Shown here in pieces: positions 9,931 to 18,503 of a stretch of 64,000 bases of DNA (positions are counted from its first letter, which is position 1; each line of letters opens with the position of its first letter). Source of the stretch: Streptomyces macrolidinus. GTDB taxonomy: Bacteria; Actinomycetota; Actinomycetes; Streptomycetales; Streptomycetaceae. The DNA lies in NCBI RefSeq assembly GCF_023887685.1, contig NZ_JAMWMR010000007.1, forward strand, positions 221,525-285,524, in the 5' to 3' direction. The translations under genes were made by a program, and so were the position numbers. Below the pieces are notes generated by a model, which worked only from the letters and a program-made list of their open reading frames with translations, was not told the origin of the DNA and did no database searches.

Positions 9931-10325
9931 GGCTCCGCCCCCTTGGCGTATCGAATGTGTGCCGACCGCAGCACGCGCCGACTGACCCCCAGGGCGCGCG
10001 ATGTGATCCACAGGTGCACGAACGGGCGCGAATGTGAACCGCCGGTGTGCACGGTGTGATCGAGTCTGCGCAGGTTAGCAGGGGTGTCCGACATGAGGTG
10101 ACCGGATTTCAGGTGGCTGGATTTCAGGTGACGGTGAGAGGGCACTCGACGAACTCACCGAACTCACCGAACCGGCCGAACTCACCGCCGTCCGAGCCGA
10201 CCTCCGAGGCGACCTCCGAGCCCGACCGATGAATTCCCGTCCCAACTCCGGTCATTGCTACGTACGTTGTATACAGGCCGCACCGACGACCGTACGAACG
10301 CAGCCGCCAGGAAGGACCACCCGTC
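9931..10325. other. Intergenic region with short tandem repeats
   Basis: A divergent gap of 395 bases. It holds GGATTTCAGGTG twice (within 10100-10131), GAACTCACC three times (10151-10186) and GACCTCCGAG twice (10199-10220). An open frame across this stretch would encode only low-complexity Ser/Pro/Asn residues, so I do not call a gene. TTGTATACAGG near 10267 may contain the -10 box for the 10326 gene. Confidence 0.5.
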
Positions 10326-10538
10326 ATGACCGCACCCGCCAACGGCCCCGCCAGCTACTTCCCCTCCATCGAGAAGAAGTACGGCCGCCCGATCGCCGAG
10401 TGGACGGACCTCATCCGCTCCTCGCCGCTGACCAAGCACATGGAACTGGTCAACTGGCTCAAGTCCGAGCACGGCCTGGGCCACGGCCACGCCAACGCCC
10501 TGGTGGCGCACACCCTCGCGGAGAACAGCGGCAAGTAG
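10326..10538 (+). CDS. DUF4287-family small protein
   Basis: A 70-residue soluble protein with the pattern SIEKKYGRPIAEWTDLI followed by LVNWLKSEHGLGHGHANALV, which is the DUF4287 signature (two helices with a central HG.GHGHAN motif). It is found in many actinobacteria; function unknown. The start ATG follows an AAGGA site (GGAAGGACCACCCGTC). It lies 41 bases upstream of acpS on the same strand. Confidence 0.85.
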   Translation: MTAPANGPASYFPSIEKKYGRPIAEWTDLIRSSPLTKHMELVNWLKSEHGLGHGHANALVAHTLAENSGK

Positions 10539-10579
10539 GGCAACCGGGCGAGGCGCCGGGCGGATCGTAGAGTGCCCGG

Positions 10580-10951
10580 ATGAGCATCATCGGAGTCGGT
10601 ATCGACGTGGCCGAGATCGATCGGTTCCGGGCCGCGCTGGAGCGTACCCCGGGGCTGGTCGAACGGCTCTTCGTGGAGCGGGAGTTGTCGCTTCCCAGTG
10701 GGGAGCGGCGGGGGCTCGCCTCCTTGGCGGCGCGGTTCGCGGCCAAGGAAGCGTTGGCCAAGGCCCTGGGTGCGCCCAGTGGGCTGCACTGGACGGACGC
10801 CGAGGTGTACGTCGAGGACAGCGGGCAGCCGCGGCTGCGTGTGACGGGCACGGTCGCGGCCCGTGCCGCCGAACTCGGCGTGCGGTCCTGGCATGTGTCC
10901 CTCAGTCATGACGCGGGTGTCGCGTCCGCGGTGGTCGTCGCCGAGGGGTAG
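10580..10951 (+). CDS. acpS: Holo-[acyl-carrier-protein] synthase (AcpS)
   Basis: Transfers the 4'-phosphopantetheine arm of CoA to the serine of acyl carrier proteins. The 123-residue product has the two family motifs [12 protein letters not shown] (with the Mg-binding Asp, near residue 9) and [13 protein letters not shown] (Glu, near 56), and [11 protein letters not shown] near the end. TAGAGT sits 6 bases ahead of the ATG with no Shine-Dalgarno between, which points to a leaderless transcript. The product depends on CoA, whose synthesis starts with coaA in this window. Confidence 0.95.
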   Translation: MSIIGVGIDVAEIDRFRAALERTPGLVERLFVERELSLPSGERRGLASLAARFAAKEALAKALGAPSGLHWTDAEVYVEDSGQPRLRVTGTVAARAAELGVRSWHVSLSHDAGVASAVVVAEG

Positions 10952-10994
10952 CGCCTCCGCCGTGCGGCGACAGCGGTGCGGGAGACTCGGCGGT

Positions 10995-12428
10995 ATGCGT
11001 ACTGCGTACAGCGTGGAGACGGTGAGGGCGGCCGAGCGGGCGCTCATGGCACGGCTACCGGAAGGCGCGCTGATGCAGCGCGCAGCCGCCGGACTGGCCG
11101 CGACCTGCGCCCAGGTGCTGGGCCGGGTGTACGGCAGCCGGGTGGTGCTGCTGGTCGGCAGCGGGGACAACGGCGGCGACGCCCTGTACGCGGGGGCGCG
11201 GCTCGCCCGGCGCGGGGCCGGCGTCACCGCGCTGCCGCTCACGCCCGACCGCGCGCACCGGGGCGGGCTCGCGGCCCTGCGGCGCGCCGGTGGCACGGTC
11301 GCGGACCCCGCGGTGGCCGCCGAGGAGACGATCCGGCGGGCCGACCTGGTCATGGACGGGATCGTCGGCATCGGTGGCAAGGGCGGCCTGCGGGCGGACG
11401 CCGCACGGCTCGCCGCGCTCGCCGCGCGCTCACGTGCGGCCGTCGTCGCCGTGGACCTGCCGAGCGGGGTGGAGGCCGACAGCGGGGAGGTACGAGGGGC
11501 GGCCGTACGGGCGGACCTCACCGTGACCTTCGGTACGCACAAGCCGGCGCTGCTCGTCGATCCGGCACGCGAGTACGCCGGCACCGTACGCCTCGTCGAC
11601 ATCGGGCTCGACCTGCCCGAGGAGGCCGAACTGGAGGCGCTGCAGCACGCGGACGTGGCGGCGCTGCTGCCGCTGCCGGGCCCGGAGAGCGACAAGTACC
11701 GGCGCGGGGTGGTCGGGATCGCCGCCGGGTCGGCCCGCTACCCCGGCGCGGCCGTGCTCGCGGTGTCGGGCGCGCTGCGGGGCGGGGCCGGGGCCGTGCG
11801 GTACGTGGGGCCCGCCGCGAGCGCGGTGATCGCCCGCTTCCCGGAGACCCTCGTGTCCGACAAGGGTCCCGCGAAGGCCGGGCGGGTGCAGGCATGGGTC
11901 GTCGGGCCCGGCGCCGGGGACGAGGCGCGGTCCGTGGCGGAGGTGCTGAAGGCCGAGGTCCCCGTGCTCATCGACGCGGACGGGCTGCGACTGGCCGACC
12001 GGGGCGCCGTACGCCGTCGCTCGGCCCCCACCCTGCTGACCCCGCACGCCGGGGAGGCCGCCGCCCTGCTCGGTATCTCGCGCGAGGAGGTCGAGGGCGC
12101 CCGGCTCACGGCGGTACGGGAACTGGCGGCGCGCTACGACGCGACCGTGCTGCTCAAGGGCTCGACCACGCTGGTGGCGGACCCCGGGGGCGGGCCGGTG
12201 CGGGTGAACGCGACGGGCACGCCGTGGCTGGCGACCGCGGGCAGCGGCGATGTGCTCTCGGGGCTCTCCGGCTCGCTGCTCGCGGCCGGCCTCTCGCCCC
12301 GGGACGCCGGGAGCACGGCGGCGTATCTGCACGGCCTCGCGGGCCGCTACGCGGCGGACGGCGCGCCCGCGGGGGCGCACGACGTGGCAGATGCGCTCCC
12401 GGAGGCCTGGCGGGACGTACGCGACTGA
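10995..12428 (+). CDS. nnr: Bifunctional NAD(P)HX epimerase / ADP-dependent dehydratase (Nnr)
   Basis: Repairs hydrated NAD(P)H. The 477-residue protein fuses an N-terminal YjeF_N epimerase domain (about 1-215; VGSGDNGGDALYAGARLA and AVDLPSGVEADSG) with a C-terminal ribokinase-like dehydratase (about 225-470; LTPHAGEAA, then ATAGSGDVLSGLSGSLLA with the catalytic Asp of the GSGDVL motif). The start is ATG at 10995; the open frame extends upstream over the end of acpS, but that part does not look like the family. This fusion and this position between acpS and alr are typical of Streptomyces. Confidence 0.94.
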   Translation: MRTAYSVETVRAAERALMARLPEGALMQRAAAGLAATCAQVLGRVYGSRVVLLVGSGDNGGDALYAGARLARRGAGVTALPLTPDRAHRGGLAALRRAGGTVADPAVAAEETIRRADLVMDGIVGIGGKGGLRADAARLAALAARSRAAVVAVDLPSGVEADSGEVRGAAVRADLTVTFGTHKPALLVDPAREYAGTVRLVDIGLDLPEEAELEALQHADVAALLPLPGPESDKYRRGVVGIAAGSARYPGAAVLAVSGALRGGAGAVRYVGPAASAVIARFPETLVSDKGPAKAGRVQAWVVGPGAGDEARSVAEVLKAEVPVLIDADGLRLADRGAVRRRSAPTLLTPHAGEAAALLGISREEVEGARLTAVRELAARYDATVLLKGSTTLVADPGGGPVRVNATGTPWLATAGSGDVLSGLSGSLLAAGLSPRDAGSTAAYLHGLAGRYAADGAPAGAHDVADALPEAWRDVRD

Positions 12429-12531
12429 ACGACCGCCCGCCGGGGCCGCGCGCACGTGTGGCGCCTGCGTACGGGTGACCCGCGAGCGCGGCGGCTCCGT
12501 CGCACCGTCGCGCTCGCGCTTGTCTGATCAC

Positions 12532-13011
12532 ATGATCAGTACACGCATGGCCGGTCGCGGTGCCACGGTCCTCCTCACCGTCGCCACCGCCCTCTCCTCG
12601 GCCACCACAGTCGCCGCCGCCCCCGACGCCCCGAGGAAGTGCCCCGTACGCGCGTACCGCGTCGCCTGCGTCGACCTCACGCGCCAGCTCACCTGGGTGC
12701 AGAAGGGGGAGAACGTGGTCTACGGCCCCGTCCCGGTCCGCACCGGCGGCCCGGGGTACCGGACCCGTACCGGCTGGCACAAGATCTTCTGGAAGCACCG
12801 GAACCACTGGTCGACGCTCTACGACACCCCCATGCCGTACAGCCAGTTCTTCAGCGGCGGCCAGGCCTTCCACGCCGTGGACGACGACATCACGAGCGGG
12901 GAGGGCTCCTACGGATGTGTGAACATGCGCCCCGCCGACGCCCGCGCGCTGTGGGGGTTCCTGAAGGAGGGCGACCGCGTGTACGTATGGGGGCGCAAGC
13001 CCGGCACCTGA
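12532..13011 (+). CDS. Secreted L,D-transpeptidase (YkuD family)
   Basis: A 159-residue protein with a signal peptide (MISTRMAGRGATVLLTVATA ending near AAAPDA) and a YkuD catalytic domain from about residue 40. The active-site block AFHAVDDDITSGEGSYGCVN contains the conserved His (about 107) and Cys (about 126) needed for 3-3 peptidoglycan cross-linking. A pair of cysteines near residues 35 and 43 may form a disulfide. It lies between nnr and alr, both linked to envelope or cofactor metabolism. The start could also be ATG at 12547. Confidence 0.88.
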   Translation: MISTRMAGRGATVLLTVATALSSATTVAAAPDAPRKCPVRAYRVACVDLTRQLTWVQKGENVVYGPVPVRTGGPGYRTRTGWHKIFWKHRNHWSTLYDTPMPYSQFFSGGQAFHAVDDDITSGEGSYGCVNMRPADARALWGFLKEGDRVYVWGRKPGT

Positions 13012-13069
13012 GACCCGAGCGGTACCGGTGCCGGATCACCATCGACCGCTTTTGAGACACTGGGGCGCC

Positions 13070-14233
13070 ATGACAAGTTCAAAGACAGCACCCTTCCGTG
13101 CCCGCGCCGAGATCGACCTGGCGGCCCTTCGAGCGAACGTACGAGCCCTGCGTGCCCGCACGCCGGGCGCGGCCCTGATGGCCGTGGTCAAGGCGGACGC
13201 GTACGGACATGGCGCGGTGCCGTGCGCCCGCGCCGCCCTCGAAGCCGGTGCGCGGTGGCTCGGTACGGCCACGCCCGAGGAGGCCCTCGCCCTGCGCGAG
13301 GCGGGCCTCCCGGGGCGTCTCATGTGCTGGCTCTGGACGCCCGGCGGCCCCTGGCGGCAGGCGATCGAGGCCGATGTCGACGTGTCCGTGAGCGGCCTGT
13401 GGGCCCTCGCGGAGGTGCGCGAGGCGGCAGCCGCCGTGGGCGCGCCCGCCCGCGTCCACCTCAAGGCCGACACCGGTCTCGGACGGGGCGGATGCCAGCC
13501 CGACGACTGGCCCGAACTCGTCGCCGAGGCCCTGCGCGCCCAGGCGGACGGCCTGCTCACCGTGGTGGGCCTGTGGTCGCACTTCGCCTGCGCCGACGAG
13601 CCCGGCCACCCCTCGATCCAGGCCCAGCTCACCCGCTTCCGCGAGATGGTGGCGTACGCCGAGGCGCAGGGCGTGCAGCCCGAGGTGCGCCACATCGCCA
13701 ACTCGCCCGCCGCGCTCACCCTGCCCGAGGCCCACTTCGACCTCGTCCGTACGGGCATCGCGATGTACGGCATCTCGCCGAGCCCCGACCTCGGCACCCC
13801 GGCCGACCTCGGGCTGCGCCCGGTGATGGCGCTCAAGGCCTCGCTCGCCCTGGTGAAGCAGGTCCCCGGCGGCCACGGCATCAGCTACGGGCACCTCTAC
13901 ACCACCCCCGGCACCACCACCCTCGGCCTGGTCCCCGTCGGCTACGGCGACGGCATCCCGCGCCATGCCTCCGGGGCGGGCCCGGTCCTGGTCGACGGCA
14001 AGCCGCGTACGGTCGCGGGCCGGATCGCCATGGACCAGTTCGTGGTGGACCTGGGCGGCGACGAGCCGGCGCCGGGCGCGGAGGCCGTCCTCTTCGGCTC
14101 CGGCGACCACGGCGAGCCCACCGCCGAGGACTGGGCGCAGGCGGCCGGGACGATTGCATACGAAATCGTGACCCGGATCGGCACCCGCATCCCGCGCGTC
14201 TACGTGAAGGTGGATACCGAACACGAGGGCTGA
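13070..14233 (+). CDS. alr: Alanine racemase (Alr)
   Basis: PLP enzyme making D-alanine for peptidoglycan. The 387-residue protein has the PLP lysine in VVKADAYGHG (Lys41) and the second catalytic base in GISYGHLYTTPG (Tyr273), followed by VGYGDGIPRH and the dimer-contact segment RIAMDQFVVDLG. The start ATG at 13070 is preceded by GACACT and no ribosome-binding site, so translation may be leaderless. A perfect 27-bp palindrome follows the stop codon. Confidence 0.97.
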   Translation: MTSSKTAPFRARAEIDLAALRANVRALRARTPGAALMAVVKADAYGHGAVPCARAALEAGARWLGTATPEEALALREAGLPGRLMCWLWTPGGPWRQAIEADVDVSVSGLWALAEVREAAAAVGAPARVHLKADTGLGRGGCQPDDWPELVAEALRAQADGLLTVVGLWSHFACADEPGHPSIQAQLTRFREMVAYAEAQGVQPEVRHIANSPAALTLPEAHFDLVRTGIAMYGISPSPDLGTPADLGLRPVMALKASLALVKQVPGGHGISYGHLYTTPGTTTLGLVPVGYGDGIPRHASGAGPVLVDGKPRTVAGRIAMDQFVVDLGGDEPAPGAEAVLFGSGDHGEPTAEDWAQAAGTIAYEIVTRIGTRIPRVYVKVDTEHEG

Positions 14234-14254
14234 CCCGTCCGGGTGAATCCGGCA

Positions 14255-14313
14255 GGGGCCTGTTCCGAGGTGTCCGTCGTCCGCGCGACGACGGACACCT
14301 CGGAACAGGCCCC
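14255..14313. repeat. Perfect 27-bp palindrome, minimal relative of the MITE-like repeats; possible terminator
   Basis: The arm 14255-14281 (beginning GGGGCCTGTTCCGAGGTGTC) is matched without error by 14287-14313 around a 5-base CGCGC loop. The outer part resembles the terminal arms of the copies at 49913 and 53497 (GGGCCTGTYST). Sited 21 bases after alr and just before the hydrolase gene, it would also work as a transcription terminator. Confidence 0.75.
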
Positions 14314-14357
14314 GGGTCATGAGCAGAACGAGCGGAGCTCTCGGGGAGGAGCGGGAC

Positions 14358-15575
14358 GTGAGCGAGAGCAGCGCCGGGGCCGTGGAGGCCGTCGCGGGCG
14401 AGGCCGCCTCCGCCGCCGGGAACTGGCGCGTCGCCGGTCTCGCGGGCGCGGCGCTGGGCATGGTCGCGGCGGGAGCCGCCGCGGGTGTGGCCATGGAACG
14501 GCTGACGGTCGGCCGCAGCATGCGCCGCAAGGCCCGGCTCGTCCTCGACTCGGCGGGCCCCTACGGCGGGCTGCGCGGCACCCCCGGCAAGGCGTACGCG
14601 GACGACGGGACCGAGCTGTACTACGAGGTGGACGACGTCGAGCCGGAAGGCGGCTCGGCACCGCGCCGCCGCCGGCTCTTCGGCCGCAAGGCCCCGGCCC
14701 CGGTCACCGTCGTCTTCAGCCACGGCTACTGCCTCAACCAGGACTCCTGGCACTTCCAGCGGGCCGCGTTGCGCGGTGTCGTACGGACGGTGCACTGGGA
14801 CCAGCGCAGCCATGGTCGCTCCGGGCGCGGCAAGGCGCAGGCCGACGGCACGCCCGTCTCCATCGACCAGCTCGGACGCGATCTCAAGGCCGTGATCGAC
14901 GCGGCCGTGCCCGAAGGGCCGATCGTGCTCGCCGGACACTCCATGGGCGGCATGACGGTCATGGCACTGGCGGACCAGTTCCCCGAGCTGATCCGCGAGC
15001 GGGTCGTCGGCGTCGCCCTCGTCGGGACGTCCTCCGGGCGGCTCGGCGAGGTCAACTTCGGGCTGCCCATGGCGGGCGTCAACGCGATACGGCGCATCCT
15101 GCCCGGCGTGCTGAAGGCGCTGGGGCAGCAGGTCGCGCTCGTGGAGAGGGGGCGCCGGGCCACCGCCGACCTGTTCGCGGGGCTCATCAAGTGGTACTCG
15201 TTCGCGTCACGGGACGTCGATCCGGCCATCGCCCGGTTCGCCGAGCGGATGATCGAGGGCACCCCGATCGATGTCGTCGCCGAGTTCTACCCGGCGTTCG
15301 ACGACCACGACAAGACCGCGGCGCTCGCCCACTTCGCCGATCTCCCGGTCCTCGTCCTGGCCGGTGTCCAGGACCTGGTCACGCCGAGCGAGCACAGCGA
15401 GGCGATCGCCGATCTGCTGCCCGACGCCGAGCTGGTGCTCGTGCCCGACGGGGGGCACCTCGTCATGCTGGAACACCCCGAGGCCGTGACCGACCGCCTC
15501 GCCGATCTGCTCGCCCGTACGGGAGCGGTGCCCGCCCCGGCTACCGTTGATGGCTGTGGCTCCGCCTTCTCCTGA
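14358..15575 (+). CDS. Alpha/beta-fold hydrolase
   Basis: A 405-residue protein with an Ala/Gly-rich hydrophobic segment at about residues 20-45 (VAGLAGAALGMVAAGAAAG) that probably anchors it, then an alpha/beta hydrolase domain. The nucleophile elbow is AGHSMGGMTV (Ser near 200), the acid is probably in LAGVQDLVTP, and the His in PDGGHLVMLEHPE. The substrate is not evident. GTG at 14358 is chosen because GGAGGAGCGGGAC precedes it; an ATG at 14319 overlaps the flanking palindrome and has no binding site. Conserved next to alr in Streptomyces. Confidence 0.88.
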   Translation: MSESSAGAVEAVAGEAASAAGNWRVAGLAGAALGMVAAGAAAGVAMERLTVGRSMRRKARLVLDSAGPYGGLRGTPGKAYADDGTELYYEVDDVEPEGGSAPRRRRLFGRKAPAPVTVVFSHGYCLNQDSWHFQRAALRGVVRTVHWDQRSHGRSGRGKAQADGTPVSIDQLGRDLKAVIDAAVPEGPIVLAGHSMGGMTVMALADQFPELIRERVVGVALVGTSSGRLGEVNFGLPMAGVNAIRRILPGVLKALGQQVALVERGRRATADLFAGLIKWYSFASRDVDPAIARFAERMIEGTPIDVVAEFYPAFDDHDKTAALAHFADLPVLVLAGVQDLVTPSEHSEAIADLLPDAELVLVPDGGHLVMLEHPEAVTDRLADLLARTGAVPAPATVDGCGSAFS

Positions 15576-15660
15576 GGTGAGGTGGCGTCCCGTCTCCGGC
15601 CGCGGTCCGGCCCGGACCGATCCCCTGGCGGGGGCGTAACAAGCGCACGACTCCGAGTGA

Positions 15661-16191
15661 GTGACGATGGAAGAACTCGCAACACCGCACACCCCGGCAC
15701 CCGACGGCGTCACCGTCCGGCTCACCATCACCTCCCCCGAACAGATGCGGGAGCTGGGGCGCCGGCTCGCCGAGCTGCTGCGCGCCGGCGACCTCGTGAT
15801 GCTCAACGGCGAGCTGGGCGCGGGCAAGACCACCCTGACCCGCGGGCTCGGCGAAGGGCTCGGGGTGCGGGGCGCGGTCACCTCCCCGACCTTCGTGATC
15901 GCCCGGGTGCACCCGTCCCTCGATGACGGCCCGCCGTTGGTCCATGTGGACGCCTACCGGCTGGGCGGCGGCCTCGACGAGATGGAGGACCTCGATCTCG
16001 ATGTCTCGCTGCCGGAGTCCGTGGTCGTCGTGGAGTGGGGCGAGGGCAAGGTCGAGGAGCTGACGGACGACCGGCTCCACGTGGTCATCCACCGCGCGGT
16101 CGGCGACACCACGGACGAAGTGCGCCTTGTCACCTTCACGGGCATCGGACGCCGCTGGGCGAACGTCGACCTGGGCGTGCTGTCGGCCTGA
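15661..16191 (+). CDS. tsaE: tRNA t6A biosynthesis ATPase TsaE
   Basis: ATPase that drives turnover of the TsaB-TsaD complex during N6-threonylcarbamoyladenosine formation at tRNA position 37. The product (176 residues) has the Walker A loop GELGAGKTTLTRGL (about 45-58), the SPTFVI segment (switch region) and HVDAYRL, with the Walker B-like VVVEWGEG near 122. It starts GTG at 15661; an in-frame ATG lies two codons on. tsaB and tsaD follow after two unrelated genes. Confidence 0.93.
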   Translation: MTMEELATPHTPAPDGVTVRLTITSPEQMRELGRRLAELLRAGDLVMLNGELGAGKTTLTRGLGEGLGVRGAVTSPTFVIARVHPSLDDGPPLVHVDAYRLGGGLDEMEDLDLDVSLPESVVVVEWGEGKVEELTDDRLHVVIHRAVGDTTDEVRLVTFTGIGRRWANVDLGVLSA

Positions 16192-16330
16192 GCCGGGCCT
16201 GAGGTGCCGCGATCGGCGGGCTTTCGGACGTACCGCCGGGGCGTGCGCTCGTCCGCCGAACGTTCCGACAAGGTGTCGGCATGATGTTGCATCGCGGGTG
16301 CCGGGCGTGGTCACATGGATGTCAGTCCGT

Positions 16331-16348
16331 GGTCAGGTCTACCTAACC
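16331..16348. promoter_or_regulatory. 18-bp near-perfect palindrome, possible operator
   Basis: GGTCAGGT-CT-ACCTAACC: the two 8-base arms are complementary at 7 of 8 positions. It lies 31 bases upstream of the small gene at 16380. The regulator is unknown; it is not a good fit to the 19-bp DmdR iron box. Confidence 0.3.
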
Positions 16349-16379
16349 GCGCCGGCCCTCGTGTCTCCAGGAGGCGTCC

Positions 16380-16574
16380 ATGCCGGCTTCAGAACGAGAC
16401 GAGACGCGACCGCGCGTGGCGGCCGGAGCCGCCGGGGTGTCGATGCGGGACCTGCTGGCGTCGTGCGCCGCGGCGAAGCTGGTCTCGACCCCGCCGCGGG
16501 ACCCCGAGCCCGAGACTCCCCGAGCCACGTCCCCGGCCGCGCCGGCCACCGAGGAGCACCGCAGAGCCGCGTAG
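16380..16574 (+). CDS. Small hypothetical protein
   Basis: A 64-residue product with an excellent ribosome-binding site (AGGAGG, 6 bases before ATG). The middle segment GVSMRDLLASCAAAKLVSTP looks like a short amphipathic helix and the rest is Pro/Glu/Ala-rich and probably disordered. The strong translation signal and the end just before a convergent gene support a real gene. No function can be assigned. Confidence 0.7.
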   Translation: MPASERDETRPRVAAGAAGVSMRDLLASCAAAKLVSTPPRDPEPETPRATSPAAPATEEHRRAA

Positions 16575-16586
16575 GGCGCAGTCGCG

Positions 16587-17153
16587 TCAGGGGACGACGA
16601 CGACCTTCTCCCCGTCCTTCGTGAACTCCCACAGCGCGGTGCCGTCCGCCCGGGACTCGCGGATCCCGCCCAGCTTCTTCGAGGCGTCGGGCGCGCTCGT
16701 CGACCCGTCGATCGCCGCGCTGAAGCCGATCACCGCGGGCTGCAGCGTGAACACCACGATGTGCTCCACCTGGACACCGTCCGAACCGGTCCCGGAAGGG
16801 CGCTTGGACGTCACCTGGTACGTGCCCGGCGCCGGATCCACCGTCCCCGGCGTGACCTCGAACGTGCGCCGGACCTTGCCGTCCGCGCCCACCAGCCACA
16901 CCCGGTCGTCCCCCAGCGCGTACACCACCCGCTCGCCGGTGCCGGAGTCGCCGGGCAGCGCCGCCGGAACGTTCTTCTTGTCCTCGGGCGCCTTCGGCAC
17001 GGTGGGCTTCGGTGACGTCTTCACCCGCGGCTTGCCCAGGGAGTCGGGCACGCTGGCCGACGCCTGGTAGGCGAGGAATCCGACCGCGGCGATGGCCGCC
17101 GCGGTGAGCCCGGCCACGAATCCCGAGCTGCCCCTAGCCACCCTGTGCCCCAC
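16587..17153 (-). CDS. Membrane-anchored YkuD-like protein without catalytic residues
   Basis: A 188-residue protein with an N-terminal membrane helix or uncleaved signal (GFVAGLTAAAIAAVGFLAYQ), a Pro/Lys linker, then a domain of about 115 residues that follows the L,D-transpeptidase pattern: RTFEVTPGTVDPAPGTYQV and a C-terminal LWEFTKDGEKVVVV. The catalytic HxxG and SHGC motifs are replaced by IDGST and KLGGIRES, so Cys and His are missing. Probably a non-catalytic wall-binding relative. The start is GTG at 17153; GTG at 17141 is possible. Confidence 0.7.
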   Translation of the reverse strand: MGHRVARGSSGFVAGLTAAAIAAVGFLAYQASASVPDSLGKPRVKTSPKPTVPKAPEDKKNVPAALPGDSGTGERVVYALGDDRVWLVGADGKVRRTFEVTPGTVDPAPGTYQVTSKRPSGTGSDGVQVEHIVVFTLQPAVIGFSAAIDGSTSAPDASKKLGGIRESRADGTALWEFTKDGEKVVVVP

Positions 17154-17322
17154 CTCTCGGCCCCGCGCGGACGGCCTCGCGCCGCACGCGGACGTACTCG
17201 TAGCTGTATGCGTCTCGTACGACGTACTGATTCCGCCGTACACCTTCGGTGTGACGTTAGCAGCAGGGGTGGACCGTGCCGGGGCGGCCGTGTGGCGGGC
17301 GCGAGCGCCGTAGGCTGTTTGC

Positions 17323-17976
17323 GTGCTCTTGCTCGCTCTGGATACCGCCACCCCCGCCGTCACCGTCGCGCTGCACGACGGCACGTCCGTCGTCGCCTCC
17401 TCGAGTCAGGTGGACGCGCGCCGGCACGGGGAACTCCTGCTGCCCGCCGTCGACCGGGTCCTCGCCGAGGCGGGCACCCGGCTCGACGCCGTCACGGCCG
17501 TCGCCGTGGGCGTGGGCCCCGGCCCCTACACGGGGCTGCGCGTCGGCCTGATGACCGCCGACGCCTTCGGGCTCGCCCTCGGTGTGCCCGTGCACGGCCT
17601 GTGCACCCTCGACGCCCTCGCGTACGCCTCCGGACTGGACGAGCCCTTCGTCGTGGCCACGGACGCGCGCCGCAAGGAGGTCTACTGGGCGCGGTACGAC
17701 AACGCCCGCACCCGGGTCACCGAGCCCGCGGTGGACCGGCCCGCCGAGATCGCCGAGACGGTCGCGGGCCTGCCCGCCGTCGGTGCCGGGGCGCTGCTCT
17801 ACCCGGACACGTTCGCACGGGCGCGGGGACCCGAGCATGTCTCGGCGGCGGCGCTCGCGTCCCTCGCGGCGGAGAGGCTCGGGGCGGGCGAGGAGCTGCC
17901 CGCGCCCCGGCCGCTGTATCTGCGCCGCCCGGACGCGCAGGTGCCCAAGAACTACAAGGTGGTCACGCCCAAGTGA
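17323..17976 (+). CDS. tsaB: tRNA t6A biosynthesis protein TsaB
   Basis: Non-catalytic partner of TsaD in the threonylcarbamoyl transferase. The 217-residue protein belongs to the ASKHA fold: LLALDTATPAVTVALHDG at the N-terminus and GVGPGPYTGLRVGL near 65-78, while the metal site of TsaD is absent, as expected. TAGGCT lies 6 bases before the GTG start with no Shine-Dalgarno, so the transcript is likely leaderless. The stop overlaps the start of rimI (GTGA), indicating translational coupling. Confidence 0.94.
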   Translation: MLLLALDTATPAVTVALHDGTSVVASSSQVDARRHGELLLPAVDRVLAEAGTRLDAVTAVAVGVGPGPYTGLRVGLMTADAFGLALGVPVHGLCTLDALAYASGLDEPFVVATDARRKEVYWARYDNARTRVTEPAVDRPAEIAETVAGLPAVGAGALLYPDTFARARGPEHVSAAALASLAAERLGAGEELPAPRPLYLRRPDAQVPKNYKVVTPK

Positions 17977-18503
17977 CCGCGCCCGTGACGCCCGTACTGC
18001 GCGAGATGCGCTGGTGGGACATCGACCCCGTACTGGACCTGGAGAAGGACCTCTTCCCCGAGGACGCCTGGTCGCGGGGCATGTTCTGGTCCGAGCTGGC
18101 GCACGCCCGGGGCCCGGAGGCGACGCGGCGGTATGTCCTGGCCGTCGAGGAGGACCGGGTCGTCGGCTACGCGGGCCTGGCCGTCCAGGGCGACCTGGGC
18201 GACATCCAGACCATCGCCGTCGCCCGCGACCACTGGGGCACCGGCCTCGGCCGACGGCTGCTGACCGAGCTGCTCCAGGCCGCGACGGCGTTCGAGTGCG
18301 CCGAGGTGATGCTCGAGGTCCGGGTCGACAACGTGCGCGCGCAGAAGCTGTACGAGCGCTTCGGCTTCGAGCCCATCGGCTTCAGACGCGGCTACTACCA
18401 GCCGGGGAACGTCGACGCCCTGGTGATGCGCCTGACCACAGCATCCGACGGCGGTTCCGGCACGGAACCGACATCAGTACAAGGAACCGAGAGCAATGGC
18501 TGA
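17973..18503 (+). CDS. rimI: Ribosomal-protein S18-alanine N-acetyltransferase RimI
   Basis: GNAT acetyltransferase predicted to acetylate the N-terminus of S18. In the 176-residue product the acetyl-CoA loop reads [20 protein letters not shown] (Q/RxxGxG/A type), followed by [27 protein letters not shown], the RimI signature. It overlaps tsaB by 4 bases and tsaD by 8 bases, giving a tightly coupled tsaB-rimI-tsaD operon, common in bacteria. Confidence 0.93.
   Translation: MTAPVTPVLREMRWWDIDPVLDLEKDLFPEDAWSRGMFWSELAHARGPEATRRYVLAVEEDRVVGYAGLAVQGDLGDIQTIAVARDHWGTGLGRRLLTELLQAATAFECAEVMLEVRVDNVRAQKLYERFGFEPIGFRRGYYQPGNVDALVMRLTTASDGGSGTEPTSVQGTESNG

Noticed and set aside
10047..10232. 61-codon frame with NSPNSPN repeats
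   Set aside because: Produced by short tandem DNA repeats; no ribosome-binding site.
16331..16348. DmdR iron box
   Set aside because: Arms are GGTCAGGT and ACCTAACC around an even centre; the iron box has TTAGGTTAG and CTAACCTAA around a single base.
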